Shown: positions 43,157 to 55,300 of the stretch, in pieces
Layout: every line of letters starts with the position of its first letter
Position numbering within the stretch: position 1 is the first letter of the stretch
The notes under the pieces: generated by a model
Told to the model about the DNA's origin: nothing
The model's input: the letters and a program-made list of their open reading frames with translations, nothing else
Database searches by the model: none
Source of the DNA: Candidatus Parendomicrobium reticulitermitis
GTDB taxonomy: Bacteria; Elusimicrobiota; Endomicrobiia; Endomicrobiales; Endomicrobiaceae
Assembly: GCA_031287095.1 (NCBI GenBank)
Contig: JAITTG010000002.1
Coordinates: 1-61,034, forward strand
Direction: 5' to 3'
DNA: 61,034 nt
Position numbers and translations under genes: made by a program

Positions 43157-43654
43157 ATGGCAGATAAGTTTTCTTTTGACATTGTTTCGCAGGTGGATAT
43201 GATGGAAGTGGAAAATGCCGTAAATCAGGCGCAAAAGGAGCTTGCGACAAGGTTTGATTTCAAAGGGTCTAAGTCGTCTATAGATTTCAATAAAGGCGAA
43301 AAGAAAATCACTCTTGTGGCGGACGACGATTATAAATTGAAAGCCTTAACAGACATTTTGGAAGCGAGATTTGCAAAAAGAAGCATCTCAATAAAAGCGC
43401 TAAATTATAAAGCGCAGGAAAAAGCCTTTGAAGGCTATATTAGGCAAGTTGCCGAAATAGTATCAGAAATGCCGTCGGATAAGGCAAAAGAATTGGCAAA
43501 ATTGATAAAGGACTCAAAATTAAAAGTCCAAACTCAAATAGACGGCTCAAAAGTAAAAGTGATTTCTGCCAAAAAAGACGATTTGCAATCGGTAATAGCC
43601 TACTTAAAACAATCGTCTTTCCCGCTGCCGTTACAATTTACAAATTATAGATAG
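43157..43654 (+). CDS. yajQ: YajQ family nucleotide-binding protein
   Basis: This 165-residue protein of two ferredoxin-like folds binds nucleotides (c-di-GMP in some species). Landmarks are FSFDIVSQVDMMEVENAVNQ, TRFDFKGSKSSIDFN, AKELAKLIKDSKLKVQ and the terminal PLPLQFTNYR. AGGAGG precedes the ATG. Its exact role here is unknown. Confidence 0.93.
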   Translation: MADKFSFDIVSQVDMMEVENAVNQAQKELATRFDFKGSKSSIDFNKGEKKITLVADDDYKLKALTDILEARFAKRSISIKALNYKAQEKAFEGYIRQVAEIVSEMPSDKAKELAKLIKDSKLKVQTQIDGSKVKVISAKKDDLQSVIAYLKQSSFPLPLQFTNYR

Positions 43655-43705
43655 AGTATTGACTCCATCTGAAAGGCGGAGAGCAGAAATGGAGACGCCG
43701 TTAAT

Positions 43706-44680
43706 ATGAAAAATCAAACAATCTCTTCAATCGGGGAATTTGGCATTATTGACATCGTCAAAAACGGCGTCAAAAAACAAAAAGGCATAGCCGCCGATAT
43801 CGGCGACGATGCCTTTTGTTTTAAACTCGGCAAAGAAATTATCGCCGTAACAAAAGATATGCTCGTTGAAGATACCCATTTTAAAAAAGAATGGACAAGC
43901 CCTTTTGATTTGGGCAGAAAATCTATTGAAGTAAATGTCAGCGATATTGCCGCTATGGGCGCATTTAAACCGAAATATGTTTTTATAGGTTGCGGTTTGC
44001 CGCCAAATACTTCTCTTGATTTTGTCAAAGAATTTATAAAAGGCATAAAGAACTCTTGCCGAAAACACAATATACATATATCGGGCGGAGATACTGTCAG
44101 GGCGGACAAAATCGCAATTTCTATCACTTTGATTGCTATTGGAAATAAAAATGTCGTAAAACGAAGCGGAGCAAAAAAAGGAGATTTAATCGGGGTCGCA
44201 AATACTGTCGGGGACGCGGGCGCAGGGCTTGCTCTTTTATATAAATACGGCGCAAAACGAAAATATAGTAAAGACGAACGCTATTTAATATCAAAACAAA
44301 ACAGTCCGAGCGCAAGGCTTAAAGAAGCAAATCTTATAGCGCCTTTTGTTCATTCTATGACAGATGTTTCAGACGGTTTGGATTTTAGTATAGATTTATT
44401 GATAAATGGATTAGGCGCAGACATTGAGATTGATAAAATCCCATTATCGCAACAATTAAAAAGAGTAGTCAAAGATAAAAATAAACAAATAGAATACGCG
44501 CTTTTTGGAGCGGAAGATTTTGAACTCGTTTTTACTATACCAAAAAGCAAGGCTGCAATCATAAAAAAATTAGTCCCGCAAATCTCCTATATTGGCGCAG
44601 TAAAAAATAAAAAAGGGAAAAGTTATATAAGCAATGGACAAAAAATCAAAATCGCCCGCAAAGGCTTTAACCATTTTTAA
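43706..44680 (+). CDS. thiL: Thiamine-monophosphate kinase
   Basis: This PurM-fold kinase makes thiamine diphosphate from the monophosphate. It shows GEFGIIDIV, AADIGDDAFCF, KDMLVEDTHF, SVNVSDIAAMGA-type ordering (EVNVSDIAAMGAFKPKY), ISGGDTVRAD, and MTDVSDGLDFSIDLL with FGAEDFELVFT. Its 324 residues are normal. It overlaps tsaE by 47 nt. ThDP is the cofactor of the E1 enzyme encoded at 10395-12370. Confidence 0.94.
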   Translation: MKNQTISSIGEFGIIDIVKNGVKKQKGIAADIGDDAFCFKLGKEIIAVTKDMLVEDTHFKKEWTSPFDLGRKSIEVNVSDIAAMGAFKPKYVFIGCGLPPNTSLDFVKEFIKGIKNSCRKHNIHISGGDTVRADKIAISITLIAIGNKNVVKRSGAKKGDLIGVANTVGDAGAGLALLYKYGAKRKYSKDERYLISKQNSPSARLKEANLIAPFVHSMTDVSDGLDFSIDLLINGLGADIEIDKIPLSQQLKRVVKDKNKQIEYALFGAEDFELVFTIPKSKAAIIKKLVPQISYIGAVKNKKGKSYISNGQKIKIARKGFNHF

Positions 44681-45134
44681 ATCAAAAGAAAAAAAAGTTT
44701 TCATCACAAATAGCGCAAATGAGACAAGAACGCTTGGGACATTCTTTGCCGCGCTTTTAAAAAAAGGCGACATAGTCTTTTTTACGGGAGATTTAGGCAG
44801 CGGCAAGACGACTTTCATACAAGGCATAATCGGAAATTTCGTTCAAAAAAAATATATCAGAAGTTCAAGTTTTACAATAGCAAGCGAATATGAGGCGGCG
44901 GATTTTAAACTGTTCCATTTGGATTTATACAGACTTGCTCCGTCAAATATAGCGGACATAGGCATAGACGATTATCTATATTCAAACAATGTCGCTTTGA
45001 TAGAGTGGGCGCAGAGATTAAAAGGTTCTGACAATGAAGCAACTTGGATTGTTGAAAGTAAATATATAGACGACAATAAAAGAGAAATCGTAATAAGGTG
45101 CAGCCGCGATTACACACGACTGTCTCTAAGTTAA
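44634..45134 (+). CDS. tsaE: t6A synthesis ATPase TsaE, repeat-derived C-terminus
   Basis: This ATPase works with TsaB and TsaD to make N6-threonylcarbamoyl-adenosine on tRNAs. It has Walker A TGDLGSGKTTFIQGI (51-65), SSSFTIASEY, LFHLDLYRL, DIGIDDYLYSNNVALIEWAQRL. The last nine or so residues (RCSRDYTRLSLS region) and the TAA come from a copy of the long dispersed repeat that begins at 45097. The catalytic parts lie upstream and are complete. Confidence 0.93.
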   Translation: MDKKSKSPAKALTIFKSKEKKVFITNSANETRTLGTFFAALLKKGDIVFFTGDLGSGKTTFIQGIIGNFVQKKYIRSSSFTIASEYEAADFKLFHLDLYRLAPSNIADIGIDDYLYSNNVALIEWAQRLKGSDNEATWIVESKYIDDNKREIVIRCSRDYTRLSLS

Positions 45135-45141
45135 GTGCGAC
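45097..45141. repeat. Partial long-repeat copy overlapping the tsaE end
   Basis: ggtgcagccgcgattacacac to ttaagtgcgactga matches the first 45 bp of the long repeat. It is followed at 45147 by a full copy in the same orientation. Confidence 0.85.
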
Positions 45142-45146
45142 TGAGA

Positions 45147-45441
45147 GGTGCGGCGAAGCCGCGATACACACGGCTGTCTCTAAGTTAAGTGCAACTATAA
45201 GATCGCTTTGCCTTTTGGCGTCTTTTGACACAATTTGTCTGCGTGGATAGCGCTGCTATACGCGTGCAGACAAATTCTGCCAAAATACGCTCAAAATGCT
45301 TCGCGGAGCGCGTCTTATACATAAAGGAAAAAAACGACAAAACCCCAAAATCCTCGTAGGGTGTGGGTTTGAAACCCACCCTCATCGCAAAGCGCGCCGT
45401 TGCCTTTGCCGTTCGGGGCGGGTTTGAAACCCGCTCCGATA
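45147..45441. repeat. Long dispersed repeat, copy 2, plus palindromes
   Basis: The full unit spans 45147-45382 and is nearly identical to copy 1. It ends in GTGGGTTTGAAACCCAC. A second palindrome, GCGGGTTTGAAACCCGC, lies at 45419-45435. Confidence 0.85.
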
Positions 45442-45445
45442 TGCG

Positions 45446-45481
45446 CGCAATGACAATGTCCATCTATTTTTATATTGGTTG
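45446..45481. repeat. End fragment of the inverted-repeat element
   Basis: gcaatgacaatgtccatcta followed by tttttatattggttgagca matches one end of the element at 1754-1893. It abuts the ribosome-binding site of tsaB. Confidence 0.55.
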
Positions 45482-45495
45482 AGCAGGAGGGCTTA

Positions 45496-46155
45496 ATGAA
45501 AATTTTATCTGTAGAAACAACAGGGCAGTCTTTTAGCGCGGCATTGGCAATAGACGAAAAAATAATTGCAGATGTTTATTATGATTGCGGACTAATCCAT
45601 TCTGAAAAATTATTGACCGTAATAAAGAGAATTTTAGAAGACACAAATACCGCTCTTGAAAGCATAGATAAATTCGCCGTATCAAAAGGTCCTGGAAGTT
45701 TTACAGGCATACGAGTAGGAATGACCGCCGTAAAAACAATCGCCCAATGTTTAAACAAACCCGTATCCGCTTATGATTCATTACAAATTCTGCAAGCCTC
45801 AATGCCTGAAATTAAAGGCGTCAAAATTGTTCCATTGATAGACGCTTTAAGAAATGAAGTTTATATAAAGCGAAAAAATGATATTGTAATCAAAACAATA
45901 GAAAAAGCCGTCGGAAGTTTAAAGAAATACAAAAAGAAGATTATAATAATCGGCAATGCCGCAATCGCTTATAAAACAATAATAGAAAAAGAACTTGGAA
46001 AAACTGCCGTCTCTCTTGAACAAATTTTCCATACTCCCAAAGCCAAAACATTAGCGGCTCTCGCTTTTAAAGAACCCGGACAAAACTATTCCAAAATCTC
46101 ACCCTTATACATCCGCCGCTCTTGGGCGGAAGAACAAAAAAATAAAGATAAATAA
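45496..46155 (+). CDS. tsaB: t6A synthesis protein TsaB
   Basis: This ASKHA-fold partner of TsaD and TsaE is required for t6A modification of tRNA. It shows MKILSVETTGQSFSAALA, HSEKLLTVIKRIL, FAVSKGPGSFTGIRVGMTAVKTIA and a C-terminal SPLYIRRSWAE. It has 219 residues. ATG 45496 is preceded by AGGAGGG. It is separated from tsaE only by repeats, so the pair was probably contiguous before repeat insertion. Confidence 0.94.
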   Translation: MKILSVETTGQSFSAALAIDEKIIADVYYDCGLIHSEKLLTVIKRILEDTNTALESIDKFAVSKGPGSFTGIRVGMTAVKTIAQCLNKPVSAYDSLQILQASMPEIKGVKIVPLIDALRNEVYIKRKNDIVIKTIEKAVGSLKKYKKKIIIIGNAAIAYKTIIEKELGKTAVSLEQIFHTPKAKTLAALAFKEPGQNYSKISPLYIRRSWAEEQKNKDK

Positions 46156-46330
46156 CAACAACGGCTTTCTCGCAAGCGTCGCGAGTTTCAGAAACGCAAG
46201 TAACGCAAAACGACAAGACTAATACTGTTGCTATTGCCGTTATCTTTGTAGTTTTGCGCTTCTTGCGCGGTTATTGCCTTTCGTTATCCCCTTTTGCGAA
46301 ACTTGCGAGAAAGCCGTTGCCGTTGTTGTT
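46156..46330. repeat. Large inverted repeat between tsaB and the adhesin
   Basis: Perfect 15-bp arms (cggctttctcgcaag at 46162-46176 and its inverse at 46302-46316) bound the unit, with CAACAA / TTGTTGTTG outside. An imperfect inner pair (gcaagtaacgcaaaac and gttttgcgcttcttgc) also occurs. It lies between convergent genes and holds no reading frame. Confidence 0.8.
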
Positions 46331-46376
46331 GTGTGTTAAACGCGCGCCGCGGCAATGACGACTCGACGGACAATCG

Positions 46377-49300
46377 TTACTCCACAAAAATTTCTACTCT
46401 GCGGTTGGCGCGTCTGCCTGAGAGGGTTTTGTTACTGCGAATTGGGATTGTCGAGCCGAACCCTATGTATTGGAGTTTCTCTTTTGATATGCCGTTTTTG
46501 ATTAATTCATCATAAACCGTTTTTGCTCTTGCATTTGAAAGGAGCAGGTTTTGGGAAGGCTTTCCTACGGAATCAGTGTGTCCTTCTATTGTTATTTTGT
46601 TGAAGTTTTTGTTTTTTACCCTTGCAACTATTCTCTTTATTGAGTTTTTTGCATTGTCGGTCAATCGCGCGCTTCCGGATTGAAATGTCGCTGCAGACAA
46701 ATTAAAAGCCTCTATTGAGGAATTGCCGGATTGATATGCGGCTTTTCTGTCTTTGGATTGTTGAATTTCTTCTTTTAATACATCGTCTAATATCGCGTCT
46801 CCATCTATATATATTTCTTCTTCTTGAACTAATTCATAATCCTCTTCTATGGCGGCTTCTTTTGTTTCAATGGATACGGATAATTGACTTACAATTTCAT
46901 CTTCCATAAATGTTTCTGTTTCTTCAACTATTGCCGTCTTTGCTTTTTCCTCAGATTGCGGCAAAGCCCGCTCTTCATTTTTAAACGGCGAGACTGCTCC
47001 AAATCTTATCGCTAAACCGCCTTTTAACAAATATCCAAAATATGCGCCGTCCAAACTCGTATTTATATCGGCATTTGCAAATAATTCTAAACCATTTTTA
47101 AATATATATCCTATGCCGCCTTGCGCTCCGATAAAATCTTTGTTTTCTTCCATCCCAATTATGTCCATAGTCCCGCCCTCTTTAGCGTCGTTAAAAGATA
47201 AATCCGCTTTCAAATCGTCTTTGCTCAATAGATATTTATAATACGGTTTTGCAAAATAATTAAACTGTCCCGCGCTTTTTAAAACTTTTATTCCCGCTGT
47301 AAGCGCAGCCTCAAAACGAGTTTGCGGGTCAATAGAAAGATTTACAGAGCCTGCCCCTTTCTCATTTATTTCATCTATGGATAGATATGCGCCTCTGACT
47401 GAAACGAAAGGTTTAAACCAAAGATTTCCTATCTGATACAAATCATAATCCGCTTCAAAACCGCCTTTTATTAAACTTGCGTTAAAAAGAGCGTTTGCCG
47501 TTCTGTTTAAAAACTCTATATCTCTTTGCGTTTCCCATTTCTGATATCCAATACCGAAATTGCCGATGATATTTAACCTTTCAAAAAATGTCATAAAATA
47601 TAATCCCGCCTCATAAGTATCAATATATCCTTCATTTGCGCCTTGTTTATAATCATTTTGAACTAATGAGCCGTATACTCCCAATTTCCAAGTATCCCAA
47701 GCCGCTATATCCGTCCCTGCAAGAATTTCTTGTTTGTCAGATGTAAATTTTCCGTTATCGCCGCCCTTATTTTCAGAACCGCCTATACTAAAATCAATCC
47801 AAGAATCTTTGGATTCATTTGTTTTTTCATAACCGTATTTGTTTAATTTCCAATACAATTTTGCAAAATCATTGCTATCAAATCCTCTGTTTAACATATT
47901 GACTAAAAATGCCCCGGATAAATCATTTAAAGCCTTCTTTGCTTGAGAAATTTGGTTTGCAATCACCATTTGTATAATGGTATTTTTAATCTCTATAAAC
48001 TCATCGTCGGAAACAACATTGTTAAGAACATTTATCACTTCAGATTCATTATGCGTTAAATCGGGCATTTCCAATTTCTGTCCTAAAAGAGTCAAATAAA
48101 TACTTTCTCCGTCCCTTGACATAGATAAAGAATAGTGCAAAGGAAAAGGCGTATTGGAATATCTCACATTGCCTTCTTTGCTCATATTTTCAAAACCTAT
48201 TATATTGTCCGCTCTAAATACAGCCGCGCTTGTATTGAGCAAATCATAGGTGAACAATCCATGCCCGCTCACTGTAAGAGAAAGACCCGACAAATCTAAA
48301 AACTGAGCGTCCATTATGTCCGTCTCAATACCTCCAATATTTTGTATGAAATAAAGTCCCAAATCCCAAATAGCGTTTGATATAGTCATTGAAGAAAAGT
48401 TTGAAGTAACTTTTGAGCCAAAACCATTTGTCAGATATGTTCCCGCGTTTGCCGTCAATTCATTGATAAAAACATTTGCCGTCGCAATTTTTAGCGTCCC
48501 ATTTTGCAAATCAACTTTACCGCCAAAAGATATATCGCCGCTAAAAGATACAATACCGCCGCCGCTTTTTATAATGATATCGTTTGTATTTCCTCTTATA
48601 CCGCTTTTTATTTCTATTTGTCTATTGTTGGAAGCGTCAAAAACAAGAGTATTGCCGCCGTTTAAATATATGTCGTTTTCTATATCTTCAAAATCAAAAT
48701 AACCTTTGTTAGAACTAAAAGATATATTGCGCGTCTGCGCGTAAATGACAAGATTGGAATTTTCAAGAAATATTGCTCCGCCCAATTTTCTTGAAGCGTT
48801 GCCTATAAATTTTATATCGGCGTTTTGAGCGCTGATTCGTCCTTGGACATTTTTAAAAAACAAAGCGCCGCCATCAGAAATTGCGGTATTATTGTTAAAT
48901 AAAATATCCGTCCACTCTATCGAGCCGTTTTCTATATAAGCCGCGCCGCCGCTTGCAAGAGCGGTATTTCCAGTAAAAGAACCGCCCGTAAGAGCGAGCG
49001 CCGACAAACTTGCAAAAATCGCGCCGCCATAAGCCGCCTTGTTTAAATTAAAAGAAATTCCGTTAAAATCGCCCGCGCCGCCGTTATTGAGTTTGATTGC
49101 GCCGCCTGAACTTTGCGCCACATTGTTTGTAAAAGGACCTCCTGCAATTGCAATATTGGACGCGTCTGCGCTTATTGCGCCGCCGTTTTGCGCGCTATTG
49201 CCTATAAAAGAGCCGGCTGCGGCAATCATAGAGGAATTGTCTTTTAATGATATTGCGCCGCCGTCTGCGCCGCTAGCGTTATTATTTAGAGTTAGTCTTC

Positions 49301-52300
49301 CAAGATATGCGAGATTTACTCCGTCTTGAGCGTATAGCGCTCCGCCTGATCCGTCCGCGCTGTTTAAAGTCATAGAAACATTTGAATAATGCGTAAGAGA
49401 TTTAGCGGCGCCGCGCAAATAAAACACTGCGCCCAGACCCGTATTTTGCCTGTCGCCTGTGACAGAATTTCCCGTTGCGGCGATATTGGCGTTACTTAAA
49501 TCCATCGTAGAATTGTCCCAGTTCCATTGACCATTATAATTTGCGGCTCTATTATTTAAAAGATTCAAATTGCCGCTGACCGTAATAAAAGAATTATTAG
49601 CGTAAAATACTCCTCTATTTGTATTGTTGTTAGACATTGTCACGGCTGCATTAAAAGCGCCGGTTGAATTGTCAAATCTTATTTCATAACTATCGGATAA
49701 ATAAGTTCTATTTCTAACAAGCAAGTTCCCGTTAAATGTAATAATAGAATTACTCGCTTCAATTCTTGCCGTTCTGTCGTCTATAACGGCGCCGCCCACA
49801 GCGAGAGTTCCGCTTAAATAGTTAAACTCGGCTCCGTCTATAAATAAAATTCCGTGAGATATATTAAACGCTCCTCTAAATTCATTATACCCGCTCACAA
49901 AAAGACCGCCTTGTCCTTGCATTTTGATTGTTCCGCTTGCCATAGTTATGCCGCCCGCAAGCATAATCGGATTTGACGCGTCAGTCATAATATCCAATGA
50001 CGCGCCGGCTATATGAATATCATTTGCTCTTGTCCCTGCGCTATTTCCAAAAAATGAAATCATCCCGCCGCTGCCGTCAAGTAAGGCTGACGCCGTATTT
50101 GATAAATACAATGCGCCGCCTAATCCTTGCGCGCGGTTATTTGAAAAAGTTCCGCCTTCAAAACGGATATTTCCGCCTTGCGCGTATATTGCGCCGCCGT
50201 TTCCTTGCGCTCTGTTTGCATTAAACAAAGTTTGAGAAAAACCTAAATTTGCCGAATTGCTTACAAAAACGGCTCCTCCATTTCCGCTGTATGCGGTATT
50301 TTGTAAAAATTCCGTTCCTGCAAAAGCCTCTAAAGCGCCGGATACGGCATAGACGGCTCCTCCATTAGAGTATGCCGTATTTCTTGAAACCCTCACGCCT
50401 TCTAATGCGGCTGACGCGGTGGAATTTCTAATTCTTAAAACAGAACCATTGCCGCTATAATCGGTAGAAGCGGCAAATGCGCTTGATATTGTCACATAGA
50501 GAATTTCGAAATTAGTAATATTTGACAAATCAAATAAAGCGCCTTTCGCTCCGCCGCCGTAAATAATCCCTGAAATAGTAAAACTGCTAATTTCATTTTG
50601 ATTTACCCCGCCTATGATTGAGAAATCGCCTCTCGCAGTTACTACATTATAAGCGCTGCTTACTGAACTTTGCGTTAAACTGCGGTTGATATAATAAATA
50701 GTGGATGTTTCAACGCCTGTCGTGCTGATAGGAACGGTAAAAGACCTGACGGGAACAGAGCGTGAATTGATATTTTTAAGATATAAAGTATCATGGTCTA
50801 AAATTCCATACACAGTCAAATCTATGTTTTGATAAAGTCCGCCTATCGGAGTAGTCGCCACTTTCAACTCGTAAAGATAACCTGATCCATCGGCGTCTAT
50901 GATATTGGACATATTATTAATATCAAAAGAAGCCTGCCCGCCTAACACTTTAACCGTGAACACATCATTGACAAGCCAATTGAATATCCCGACTAATTTC
51001 ACATTTTGTATAGAATTTAAACCCAAACCAAAACCATAAGCGGTAAAATTATCGGCGCTTAAAATGTCTGTCGTGGAACTTCCCGACGCATGGATAGTCA
51101 TATCCAATATCAGCGTAGCGGTGGACGCGCCCAAATACGAAAAATTAACAGTCCAAGTGCTTCTTGAATTGCCGTTGAGTTTTGCCAAAGATATTACAGA
51201 ATCTCTAAATATATATTCAGTGGTTCCCGTAAAATCTAAAATTGGCTGTGAAATTGTTTTATTTAAACCTAAATTGACATAAGCATTATTGAAAACAATT
51301 TTATTATGATTAGCGATTGCGCCTGCAAAAGAGCCTGCGTCTATTTTTTGTTCAAGGTCATACCAAACGCGTCCTGCGGCTAAATTCTGCCCCCTATTAA
51401 ATTCCATAGTCCCGCCGCTTCCGTTAAACCCGATATTAGCGCTTATATTTAACATATTGTTCAACGAAGTATTATAATGCCTTAAAAAACCGCCTGTGCC
51501 TATAAGCACATTGTAATTAGGTTCGCTTGTTATAATTTCTAAAAGGCTGTTTTGTATATAGTTTTGCGTCCCGCCAAACATCGAGCCTGTTATAGAAGGT
51601 TCAAAATTTACTCGCGTAATTCCAGCGCTTTGTCTAAATATACCCGTAAAAAAAGAGCCGCTTCCATTTAACAACAATGTCCCGTTCGCAGTTTTGTTTA
51701 TTGTTCCGTTTCCTTCTATGCCGTCGTCTATTCTTATAAAACTTAAGGTATTTGCGCCCGATATATTTAGAGTTCCGCCGTTTTCAATATAAATTCCGTT
51801 CAAATAAGGAATAATTACCGATACGGCATTTTCTCTAAAATTATAATTGCCGCCGGACATATCCAAGTTTAGCGTCCCGGCATTGGCTATATGGACGGCT
51901 CCGCTTTGCGCTCTTGATAAATTATTAAAAAAGTCCGCGCCGCCGCTGATTGTCATTGTCGACGCCCCCGCTATATAAACAGCCGCGCCTTTTTGCGCCT
52001 CATTATTGCGCAAAGATATCTCTGACAAAATCGCTCTTGCGCCATTGTCTAAGAATATTGCGCCGCCTGATACGGCGGTATTTTCCACAAATCTAACATT
52101 AGTAAAATTCAAAGTTGAACTTCCCAAAGCATAAGCCGCGCCGCCGGAACTGCGCGCTATACTGTCTGTAAAACTTCCGCTTGTTATATTGATATAAGAA
52201 TCAAGAGCATAGACTGCGCCGCCATTGCCTTGCGCATTATTATTGTTGAAATGAGCCGTCTGCATATTTATGTTTGAGCGGCTGATCGCATAAACAGCCC

Positions 52301-55300
52301 CGCCGTCAATGCTTGCGCTGTTTAAAGAAAAATTAGCCGCAGCATTTACAAAATTTATAGTTGAACCGTATTGAGCGTAAATCGCGCCGCCTGAATTTGC
52401 GGTATTGGCGTTAAAAATTATATTAGTTCTGCCGGGCGCATAAGCCCCGCCGAACTCCGCTCTTGCCGCAGACGAAAACACTGCGCCGCCCAAACCTTGA
52501 GCCGTATTTGCGCTAAAAACAGTATTTGTCGTTTGAGAAAAATCCAAATAACTGTTTCGTCTGATATTAAAAACAGCGCCGTTTCCATTGTCTAAAATAG
52601 AAGTCTTTACAAAATTTCTAAACGAAATATCTTTGAAATACTCAGTATTGTTATCCAATATAAAACCCACATTTGCAAATTTTGACGCGTCATAAGCGTA
52701 ATTTTGCCCATTGATATGAACATTATCGCTCCCTGGCAAACCAAAAGGCTTTCTATCATAGTCCTTTGCAACAATATCTTGTTTTAAAATAATGTCTCCG
52801 CCCGCTGCGGATTGCCAAATATCAGCCATCGGACTCCAAATCAAACCGATTAAACCTATCCATTTATTGTCCGTATCATATATCAAATGTAAAAAATTGT
52901 TCGGGTCGTATAGATAAAGGTTTCCAATTCCATTTATGGCGTTTTGGCTTTCTATTATACGCACTATTTGGTCGCCGCTCCAATCGCCCGTATAAGCCGC
53001 CGTTATAGTGCTGCCCAGCAGCGTTAAACTATTTGACACATATATAAGGTCTGCAAGATATTTAGCGCCGCTTATATTTACATCAAACAAGAGATTAGCG
53101 CCTATTGTCGCGCTTGTGGCGGAGATTGTCGTTTGTTTTAGCCCGCCTTCAACTAAAGAGATTGTTGTTCCTTTGGCGGCAAAAAAAGTTCCGCCTACTA
53201 CGACATAAGTTGACTTTACTATTAATTTGCCGCCGTTTAGATTAAATTTATCGGAATTTCCAAGTCTAACTATGGCGCTTGATTCAAAAATCAAATCGCC
53301 GACCCCGTCTTTATTGACAAAATTTGTTCCGCTTATAGTCCGAATACCGCCGTTAAAAATTATATTTCTGTTTGAATTGATATTTAAAGTTCCGCCGCCG
53401 TTGAACTCTATATCGTTATTTGAGCCGTTTGCTTTATTGCCTGAAAACAGAGCGTAAGTATTGATAAATGAAACGGTCGAATTGCCTTCTAAATGTATTG
53501 CGCCGCCGTTTGTTGACGCTGTATTTGAGATAAAACTAACGCTGGAATTATTAAACGATACGCTTGAATTCATAGGGGCAAAAATCGCGCCGCCTGAAAT
53601 GTTAGCGCTATTGTTTGTGAAATTTGCGGTTGTTTGGCGAAATGACGCAATGCTTTGCGGCATGAATAATGCGCCGCCGTAGCCGGAGTTAGAAGCATTT
53701 GAAATAAAATTGATTAAAGAATTATTAAAAAACAAACCTGAATTCCCCGCAAGATAAACCGCGCCGCCATGTCCGCTTGCGCTGTTTGAAATAAAATTGA
53801 CTGAACCATTAAAAAAGATATTTGAATTTCCCGATGCATATATGCTTCCTCCGGGGACGCCGCTCGTTGCGCTGTTGCTTGATATATTTATTGCGTTAGG
53901 AGAGGCTATCGTCATAGATGAATTTGTTAAATAAAATGCCGCGCCTGACCCGGCATTTTTTGAAATGTTTATCTGATTTGCGCTGATTAAAATTTTTGAA
54001 GTTCCTATCGCATAAATAAAGCCGCCGTTTGACGCCGTATTTCCAAATACATTGACAGTATTATTGCCTGTGATATTTAAAGTCAAGACGCTGATAGCCG
54101 AAGCCGACAAAAAACCGCCGCTGCTGCCTGAGGTATTGCTTGATATTTCTATTGTATTCGCATTGACTGTAATAGAAGAGGCGGCGGGGGCATATATGCT
54201 TGCGCCGCTGTTGGCGCTATTATTTGCAATTCTTATAGAACTTGCGCCTGCGCTCAATAACAAATAATTACCATAATAAAATCCGCCGCCTGCCGCCGCT
54301 TTATTACCCGATATTATTATTCCATCAGAAGCTTTTAGACTTACAGTTGAATTTGCCGTATTATAAATTGCGCCGCCATAGCCGCTTGCGCTATTGCTTG
54401 AAAAATTTATTGAAAGATTTTGACTATTAAAAGTATTGGCAGAAATAGCGCTAAACGCTCCGCCATTGCCCGCTGTTGCCAAATTGCTTATAAAATTTAC
54501 TCTTGAATTGTTGAATGTTATAGCATTGCCTGTAAATGGGAGATTTGTATTTGAGGTATAAGTCCAAGTTGCATTTTCTACCGTTATAGTATTGGCAAGA
54601 TTGCGAGGCGCAAAAGCGCTCATCTGATTAAACTCATTAACTCCGCTAAAATAAAGCGTCCCGCTGCCCGAATAGTTAAAAGAAGCGCCGGCATAAGCTT
54701 TTACGCCGCCTTCTAATCTCAAATTATTAGCGCCCATAACAAAATTAACTACGCTTGCGTCTGCATATATGTCATTAGGTTGATTTTCGGCGGTATTTGC
54801 GCTAAAAGTAATTGCGCCTACAGCGTTCAGCGCAACATTGGCGCCATTACTTAAATACAAAGCCCCGCCGTTTTTTGCGGCGGAATTTCTGCTGAATTGT
54901 TCCGTCCCCCCGATAGATACGGAAAAACTTTGTCCATTCAAATAAAGCGCGCCGCCGTTTTGTTTTGCATAATTGCCCAAGAAATTAAACCTTGTATTTG
55001 TAAGAGATATTTGAGAAGCCGAATCTGCAAAATAAAATGCGCCGCCGCTTTGCGCAGTATTGTAACTGAAATTGACTACAGTCTGCGCCGAATAATTAAA
55101 AATAATTTGAGAGTTTGAGCCGAGATAAAATGCGCCGCCTTGACCGTTATTTACGCTATTGCTTGTAAAATTGACTTTGCTGTTTATAAAAGACGCTTTG
55201 GCGGAATTTGTAAGATAAAGCGCGCCGCCGTGAAAATTTGCGCTATTGCTTGTAAAAGTTATAGAAGAATTTAAAAAAGTTGCCGAACCCATACCTATAT

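Noticed and set aside
43640..43705. Riboswitch (for example TPP) ahead of thiL
   Set aside because: The gap is only about 50 nt and none of the conserved TPP-riboswitch bases or stems are visible. Nor did I see a purine riboswitch ahead of purC.
45185..45463. 92-codon minus-strand frame
   Set aside because: It is derived from long repeat copy 2 and palindromes and does not have its own ribosome-binding site.
48463..55118. Plus-strand frames of 60-100 codons opposite the adhesin
   Set aside because: They are shadows of the repetitive minus-strand gene (GGA codons give Pro-rich reverse frames) and have no expression signals.
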